From NCBI GenBank assembly GCA_903904275.1, contig CAIVBX010000111.1:1-12119 (forward strand): a DNA stretch of 12,119 nucleotides. The letters run 5' to 3'. This stretch comes from an uncultured Pseudomonadota bacterium (GTDB taxonomy: Bacteria; Pseudomonadota; Gammaproteobacteria; Methylococcales; Methylomonadaceae). Positions 7,478 through 12,119 of the stretch are shown here, piece after piece. The notes beneath the pieces are model-generated. The model did not search any database and had not been told where the DNA came from. It saw only the letters and a list, made by a program, of their open reading frames with translations. A program made the translations under genes and the position numbers. The stretch's first letter is position 1. Every line of letters starts with the position of its first letter.

Positions 7478-7945
7478 TCAACGATGATACGGGTGATTTT
7501 GCAAAATGCTCCACGCGCGATAAATTTGTTCTGCAACAACAATTCTCACCAGCGGATGCGGAAAAGTAAGATTCGATAAACACCACGATTCCCTCGCACT
7601 TTGTTTGACAGAATCCGCCAAACCTTCAGGACCTCCGACCATGAGCGAAACGTGTTGTCCGTTACCTTGCCAACGTTGCATCGCTTGCGACAATTCTTGC
7701 GTAGACCACATTTTTCCGCCCAAATCTAATGTCACTAAATGGCTATTTGAAGGAATCGCGGCAAGCATTCGCTCGCCTTCCTCTTTGACAATTCGCGCGG
7801 TATCGCTATTTTTACCTCGTTTGCCTGCGGGAATTTCCTTTAAAATCAATTCACATTCACGCGGTAATCGTTTGGCATATTCGTCATAACCTTGTTGCAC
7901 CCAACTTGGCATTTTTGTTCCAACTGTTACTAAATGAATTTGCAT
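7478..7945 (-). CDS. rlmH: RlmH, 23S rRNA pseudouridine-1915 N3-methyltransferase
   Basis: The 155-residue protein is the same length as E. coli RlmH. It is a SPOUT-fold (alpha/beta knot) enzyme that uses S-adenosylmethionine to methylate pseudouridine 1915 in helix 69 of 23S rRNA on the assembled ribosome. Visible signatures are the N-terminal VTVGTKMPSWV, the EIPAGKRGKN segment (about 38-47), the cofactor-knot motif GGPEGL (about 104-109), and the C-terminal PHPLVRIVVAEQIYRAW followed by NHPYHR. The ATG lies 13 nt after the stop of the preceding glycosyltransferase-like gene. No strong Shine-Dalgarno sequence is visible, so translation may depend on coupling. In many gammaproteobacteria rlmH follows rsfS; here it does not. 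A 110-bp gap separates it from the LysR gene downstream. Confidence 0.97.
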   Translation of the reverse strand: MQIHLVTVGTKMPSWVQQGYDEYAKRLPRECELILKEIPAGKRGKNSDTARIVKEEGERMLAAIPSNSHLVTLDLGGKMWSTQELSQAMQRWQGNGQHVSLMVGGPEGLADSVKQSARESWCLSNLTFPHPLVRIVVAEQIYRAWSILQNHPYHR

Positions 7946-7958
7946 GAGTATCTATCAA

Positions 7959-8906
7959 TTAAGCTTTAGTAGACATCATTTGTTTTATAAAATTTACGGC
8001 TAATTTTTGGTATAAAAAACTGGTAAACCTCAAATAACCAATAAAATGGAGGAAAGTATTTTTACCGTTAAAATTATCAGGCGTTGTATATTCAAGCAGT
8101 GGTAACACTGCCACATCATTCAAATTGGAGAGAATTAAATTAGATGCAAATTGTTCCGTTCCCCATTCCAGCCATCTTGAATTGAGTTTTTCATAAAAAA
8201 CATTTGAAAGATGTATTAACTCATCGGTAGAAATAGATTTTTTTGGAAAACCTGCAAAGCCAGCACAACCTCTGATGTAATACTTATAGCTGGGCATTTC
8301 AGTTAAATTAGAAAGTTCATTTTCACAAAAAACTTGAACATGATTTGAGCCTTTTGAAATCCAACCTTTTGCGATTTCATTCATTTCCAATAATGTAATT
8401 TTTTTATTAAAACGCTCCTCCGATCCAAGTATGAACGGCGTATTTTTGTGCGTGGCTTCAATAATTTCCATTGGATTTGTCAGTGTCAATGTATCTGCAT
8501 CCATTTGAATAACATAATAATCATTTGAAAAACGTGCAATTGCAGCAAGTCTTTCCCAGCAACCACCTTTAGGTAGTTTTTCATGTCTAAAATCGGCAGC
8601 ATCATAAAGTTCTAGTTTTTCAATGTGTTCTTTTAAAATTGACTTATCAGAAGCTGTCAAATTTTGGTCGCAAACAATAATGACTTTATGAACACTTAAA
8701 AAACGTAACAAACTTTTAATTGCTATCAAATACATGGACATATCTTTCTTTTGTACCATGCTTAATATAACTAATTCGCTATTTTCGTTAAACTCAGTGA
8801 ATTTTTTAGTGTTGTAAATATCCGATGTGGCGTAATTAAATACTTTCTGGAAAAAAATGTATTTGATTCGATTTGTGTAATGCCGTAAGTCGCTAATTTT
8901 TATCAT
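7959..8906 (-). CDS. Putative GT-A-type glycosyltransferase, family unknown
   Basis: I do not recognise a named family for this 315-residue protein. A hydrophobic beta strand ending in DAD (YYVIQMDADTLTL, DAD 136-138) looks like the DxD metal/nucleotide-sugar motif of GT-A transferases. CAGFAGFPKK (214-223) resembles the acceptor-side segment of such enzymes, GTEQFASNLIL (249-259) the following acidic motif, and FLHFIGYLRF (286-295) the C-terminal HxxG of GT8-like proteins. There is no signal peptide or clear membrane helix, so a cytoplasmic enzyme acting on a surface glycan or lipid is plausible. The start is well supported: AGGAG at 8916-8920, 9 nt from the ATG. It lies 47 bp after the YcfL-like gene and 13 nt before rlmH, so it is probably co-transcribed. 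It looks more A+T-rich and richer in Asn, Ile and Lys than its neighbours, which suggests a later insertion. Enzymatic class is likely; substrate is unknown. Confidence 0.68.
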   Translation of the reverse strand: MIKISDLRHYTNRIKYIFFQKVFNYATSDIYNTKKFTEFNENSELVILSMVQKKDMSMYLIAIKSLLRFLSVHKVIIVCDQNLTASDKSILKEHIEKLELYDAADFRHEKLPKGGCWERLAAIARFSNDYYVIQMDADTLTLTNPMEIIEATHKNTPFILGSEERFNKKITLLEMNEIAKGWISKGSNHVQVFCENELSNLTEMPSYKYYIRGCAGFAGFPKKSISTDELIHLSNVFYEKLNSRWLEWGTEQFASNLILSNLNDVAVLPLLEYTTPDNFNGKNTFLHFIGYLRFTSFLYQKLAVNFIKQMMSTKA

Positions 8907-8953
8907 GAAAGGTAACTCCTAACAAAGTGAAGATTGACATTTTGCCATTGAAT

Positions 8954-9349
8954 TTAAGGATTTCCCGAATTTTCAGGGCTACTGACCAAAATTCTAAAAT
9001 CACTTGCCTGCGGTGTCGGTGCAAGCCCGTTAATCGTTTGTTTTTGTCCTGCATAAACTAACAGTGGTTGCCACGCTTCATCATCACCAATCACCATGCC
9101 ATTTCTATCTAACCATTTGAAACGATAGAACAGTTGTTGATTGTTAGAATCTGTATTCGTAATTTCCGCTTGAATCGCCATTAAATGATTATGTTTTGTT
9201 GCCATGATATTACTGACAACCAAATAATCCATTTCACCATGTTGTTCTACTTTCGTTGGAATGCTATTTGGCGCAGGTTTTGGTGCCGTCGCACATGCTG
9301 ATAAGCCTAATGCGGAAGCGATACTCAAATTTAAAATTAACTTTTTCAT
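8954..9349 (-). CDS. YcfL-family (DUF1425) outer-membrane lipoprotein
   Basis: The 131-residue product has a lipoprotein signal peptide: MKK, a hydrophobic core, and lipobox LSAC with the modified cysteine at 19. Ala at +2 rather than Asp predicts outer-membrane sorting. The rest matches the small beta-rich DUF1425/YcfL domain (YLVVSNIMATKHNHLMAIQ, then FYRFKWLDRNGMVI and a WQPLLV segment). In E. coli ycfL lies beside lpoB, the activator of penicillin-binding protein PBP1B; YcfL itself has no settled function. Here its ATG overlaps the stop of the COG3014 gene (ATGA, 9349-9346), with GGAG at 9356-9359 inside the end of that gene, so translation is coupled. No lpoB follows; a glycosyltransferase-like gene does. 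Confidence 0.85.
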   Translation of the reverse strand: MKKLILNLSIASALGLSACATAPKPAPNSIPTKVEQHGEMDYLVVSNIMATKHNHLMAIQAEITNTDSNNQQLFYRFKWLDRNGMVIGDDEAWQPLLVYAGQKQTINGLAPTPQASDFRILVSSPENSGNP

Positions 9350-10836
9350 TTTTTACTCCGTTTTTTATTAGAAGAAGGACGTACTTTTTTACCTATCGTT
9401 TTTGATTTTGCTGGTTCGATAACAGGTTCAATCATTTGCGGGGCAGGGGTTGTCATAACATTGGGCGGCATTTTCGCGGTATAAACAGGTTGCGACCAAT
9501 AAACTTGATTACCAATTACTCGTGCGACAACCACGGCGTGTGCGCCGTTAATATCAAGTGTTTTTTTGTTTGAACCGATTGAAAATTCATGTTTTCCAGT
9601 TGGAATTGAAAAACGCGCCACGTTTATCGCTGACGGCAATGTGCGCCATGTGCGTTCATCAGCAGATTCTGTAATGACATTTACCGCATTTAATGCAACA
9701 CCAGCCAACATCGCATAACTATTGTTACTACTCATTAAAGCCTGTTGCGACGCGGTTTTAACAGCGGCGCGTAAAATACCTCGCACAATCATTCCAGGCA
9801 TATCATCTTTTAATGCGCGTTTCGACATGGCATCTAAACTTGTCACCATCGCCAATGATTGTGAATTTGTATTATCAACGCTAACCAAATTTGGTGGAGC
9901 TGTATGAGTAGAATCAGAATGTAAAATAGGGAATGAAATCGGAATCACGCCTAAACCTTTATAAATCACAGGAATTGGAATCATCATTGAACTTAATGAC
10001 GGTGCAACGCCATTTTCAACTACCATTAAAACATCCGTTTCATTTGGTTTGTGTTGGCGTGGACGTGAATCTAAATTGGCTAAACCGTCTTCTAAAATTT
10101 TGATATTTGGACGCAATTCAATCGCTTGACGATAACCTGCCGATGCTAAACTCGGTTCGCCTAACGCTTCATAAACAAAGCCTGCTAAATAATGACTAAA
10201 CGCGCTTTGAAAACCATTTTTCAATGACGTAATTTCAGGTGAATTTAAGGTTTCAACAGGATAACCGTTTAAATCTTTAAATGTTGTGCCGATGCCTTTT
10301 TCACGACTTTCTTTTTCAATCGCATCGGTTTCTTTAGCGCGAACTTCGGCAATAATCGCTTCACGTTCGTGCGTTTTTTTGATTTCAGTACGAGCAAAAT
10401 CCCAATCACCATTCAACAAATGATTTAATGCCAATTGGGTTGAAAGCATCACTTTTTCATAATCATGACCATCGTAACGGCGAGTTTTATCATTTAACGT
10501 TACTGCGCCCAAATTTTCTAAAATTGCACCCGCCCGAATTTTTGCCTCATTTTCCCATTCGTTCACCAAATGGTCAGCTGAAAGCCACGTTGTGACACTA
10601 TCTTTATATTTATTATCAAAACGTTGTAACGTGCCTTTTTCAAAGTAATACAACAAATCTTTGTCGTTGTTGGTGTTATTTGAATCCAGTTGTTGAATGG
10701 CTTGTGGCACTTGACCATGTACCACTAAATCGACGGTTTGTTTAAGTTCATCATCATAACTTCGCATGACAGAACAACCCGAAAGAGCAAACGTAATCGC
10801 TAATGCTAATGTGAATTTGGGTTTTGAAATAAGCAT
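9346..10836 (-). CDS. COG3014-family lipoprotein, function unknown
   Basis: The 496-residue lipoprotein has a short signal peptide and lipobox LSGC with Cys21; Ser at +2 suggests the outer membrane. A helical, tetratricopeptide-like region covers roughly residues 30-250; its clearest unit is FSHYLAGFVYEALGEPSLASAGYRQAIELRP (written with gaps in mind: FSHYLAGF, then GEPSLASAGYRQAIELRP). The C-terminal half is predicted mainly beta, with TWRTLPSAINVARF and PTGKHEFSI. The last 20 residues are strongly basic (KKVRPSSNKKRSKK). COG3014 proteins are often encoded with YcfL and LpoB, suggesting a cell-envelope or peptidoglycan-linked job, but no activity is established. TAAGGAT at 10841-10847 precedes the ATG by 5 nt. 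It overlaps the YcfL-like gene by 4 nt and follows pilC after 97 nt-scale intergenic sequence (88 bp) without a clear terminator. Confidence 0.82.
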   Translation of the reverse strand: MLISKPKFTLALAITFALSGCSVMRSYDDELKQTVDLVVHGQVPQAIQQLDSNNTNNDKDLLYYFEKGTLQRFDNKYKDSVTTWLSADHLVNEWENEAKIRAGAILENLGAVTLNDKTRRYDGHDYEKVMLSTQLALNHLLNGDWDFARTEIKKTHEREAIIAEVRAKETDAIEKESREKGIGTTFKDLNGYPVETLNSPEITSLKNGFQSAFSHYLAGFVYEALGEPSLASAGYRQAIELRPNIKILEDGLANLDSRPRQHKPNETDVLMVVENGVAPSLSSMMIPIPVIYKGLGVIPISFPILHSDSTHTAPPNLVSVDNTNSQSLAMVTSLDAMSKRALKDDMPGMIVRGILRAAVKTASQQALMSSNNSYAMLAGVALNAVNVITESADERTWRTLPSAINVARFSIPTGKHEFSIGSNKKTLDINGAHAVVVARVIGNQVYWSQPVYTAKMPPNVMTTPAPQMIEPVIEPAKSKTIGKKVRPSSNKKRSKK

Positions 10837-10924
10837 AAAAATCCTTAATTTTGAAAGGCTAACATGTCAATTCGTGCATGATTTTTAAATAAAAATTCTT
10901 GTCACTGTTTTTTTATTTGCGGTT

Positions 10925-12119
10925 TTAATGTATCGCAGAGCCAAGTTGAAAAATAGGCAAATACATCGCCACAATTAAACCACCTACTAAAATGCCCAAA
11001 ATGACCATAATCAGCGGTTCCATTAAGCTGCTTAAATTATCAACTAAATTGTCAACTTCTTCTTCATAAAAATCGGCGACTTTCGATAACATCGAATCTA
11101 ATGCACCAGATTCTTCGCCAATCGTGACCATTTGTTGCACCATGTGTGGAAATAAACCTGATTCTGAAATTGCATATTGCAAACGTTGTCCCATTGCCAC
11201 TTCATCACGCATTTTCAAAACTGCATCTTGATAAAGCAAATTACCACATGTTCCAGCTGCCGATTCCAGTGATTCAACTAAAGGAACACCAGCGGCTGAC
11301 ATAGTTGCTAAGGTTCGAGCAAATCGCGCAATTGCAGATTTTGTAATAATGATGCCAATGACGTAAAACCGTAAAAGGATTTTGTCTAAGAAATAATTGA
11401 ATGGCAGTGAATTTTTTTTGAAATGTTTAAAGGTATAAAACAGAGCAATCAAAACGCCGCCTATTATCCACCAATACATTTGCATCCATTTCGATAGCGC
11501 AATCACCATTTTAGTGAATGCAGGCAAATCAGCTCCAAAACTTTTAAATAAATCTTCAAAAACAGGCACGACAAAAACCAATAAAATTGTAGTTACAAGC
11601 AATGCCACAATGACCACAGAAATCGGATACATCAAGGCTTTTTTGATTTTCTTTTTCATGGATTCACTTTTTTCTTTGTATGTCGCAATTTTTTCCAAAA
11701 GTGATTCCAAAACCCCCGCGCGTTCTCCCGCTTCAATAAGATTGCAAAATAAATCGTCAAAATAATCGGGATTTTTTTGTAAGGCTTGCGTCAAACTGTC
11801 GCCGTTTTCAACATTCACTTTAATTGATAATACTAATTCCCGCATACTACGATTTTCGTTGCCATACCCGACAATATCCAATGCTTGAACAACGGGAACG
11901 CCCGCTTTTAACATCGTTGCCAATTGCCGTGCAAAAATAGCAATATCAGCAGGCGTTATTTTAGGCGCACGTTTAGAAAATAAGGATTTTTCTTTTTTCT
12001 TTAAAGACGTGAGGTTAATTCCTTGACGACGTAATTCTGCCCGCGCTGCTTTTTCATCTAGCGCAATCAATTCACCTGACGCTTTGTTGCGATTTTTATC
12101 ATTTCCAGTCCAGACAAAC
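10925..12119 (-). CDS. pilC: PilC, type IV pilus inner-membrane platform protein (5' end outside window)
   Basis: The reading frame stays open to the window edge, giving 397 residues that begin FVWTGNDKNRNKASGEL, the usual PilC N-terminal motif. About 10 residues, including the start codon, lie beyond 12119. An ATG-like start near 12070 (really TTG) would cut off this conserved part and is rejected. Two T2SSF (type II secretion F) domains are visible: the first from IAIFARQLATMLKAGVPVVQAL (about 60-81), the second from IARFARTLATMSAAGVPLVESL (about 263-284). Membrane segments fall at about 164-186, 214-232 and 366-388. PilC links the motor ATPases PilB and PilT to pilin assembly and retraction for twitching, adhesion and DNA uptake. 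pilD, commonly just downstream, is absent here; a COG3014 gene follows instead. PilB would be expected upstream, outside the window. A type II secretion GspF is less likely, because the N-terminus fits PilC. Confidence 0.93.
   Translation of the reverse strand, partial: FVWTGNDKNRNKASGELIALDEKAARAELRRQGINLTSLKKKEKSLFSKRAPKITPADIAIFARQLATMLKAGVPVVQALDIVGYGNENRSMRELVLSIKVNVENGDSLTQALQKNPDYFDDLFCNLIEAGERAGVLESLLEKIATYKEKSESMKKKIKKALMYPISVVIVALLVTTILLVFVVPVFEDLFKSFGADLPAFTKMVIALSKWMQMYWWIIGGVLIALFYTFKHFKKNSLPFNYFLDKILLRFYVIGIIITKSAIARFARTLATMSAAGVPLVESLESAAGTCGNLLYQDAVLKMRDEVAMGQRLQYAISESGLFPHMVQQMVTIGEESGALDSMLSKVADFYEEEVDNLVDNLSSLMEPLIMVILGILVGGLIVAMYLPIFQLGSAIH

Noticed and set aside
7474..7500. 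7-bp inverted repeat AAAATCA/TGATTTT at the end of rlmH as a terminator
   Set aside because: The stem is A+T-rich with two G-C pairs, has a 13-nt loop and overlaps the rlmH coding end. It is too weak to call.
10865..10870. Perfect TTGACA on the minus strand upstream of the COG3014 gene, as a -35 box
   Set aside because: No -10-like hexamer lies 15-19 bp downstream, and that position is occupied by the ribosome binding site.
12068..12070. TTG as the start of pilC
   Set aside because: The frame continues upstream to the window edge with conserved PilC residues (FVWTGNDKNRNK), so the true start is outside.

Overview
The window looks like the chromosome of an A+T-leaning gammaproteobacterium. 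The evidence is a gammaproteobacterial-type tRNA-Asp with encoded CCA, full-length PpiD, ValS and RlmH close to the Escherichia coli lengths, a PilC of the type IV pilus family, and the COG3014/YcfL lipoprotein pair. A Pseudomonas/Moraxella-type NAD-dependent formate dehydrogenase is also present, which fits a methylotroph, a sulfur oxidiser or another formate-using bacterium. I cannot name the genus.

Left part (1-2101, plus strand): the last bases of what is probably an upstream tRNA, then tRNA-Asp(GUC), a strong intrinsic terminator, and ppiD, an inner-membrane-anchored periplasmic folding factor. ppiD ends at a long hairpin shared with the convergent valS.

Middle (2116-5146, minus strand): valS stands alone, with a perfect TATAAT box about 70 bp upstream of its start. 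It is separated from the next gene by a very strong minus-strand terminator.

Right part (5147-12119, all minus strand): read in the direction of transcription, the order is pilC (start lies outside the window), a COG3014 lipoprotein, a YcfL-family lipoprotein (ATGA overlap with the previous gene), a GT-A-type glycosyltransferase-like protein, rlmH, a LysR-type regulator with a GTG start, and the formate dehydrogenase gene. The run ends in the terminator at 5086-5124. COG3014 through rlmH are packed tightly enough to be one transcript. The LysR gene and fdh are each preceded by gaps of about 110 bp, and the gap before fdh holds an inverted repeat that fits the LysR T-N11-A operator rule. The simplest reading is a formate-responsive regulator controlling the dehydrogenase next to it.

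Most of the window is ordinary housekeeping sequence. The parts that deserve a second look are the regulator/operator/fdh unit, the A+T-rich glycosyltransferase-like gene between the lipoproteins and rlmH, and the COG3014-YcfL pair without an LpoB gene next to it. I found no CRISPR array, insertion sequence, phage gene, toxin-antitoxin pair or clear novel system.
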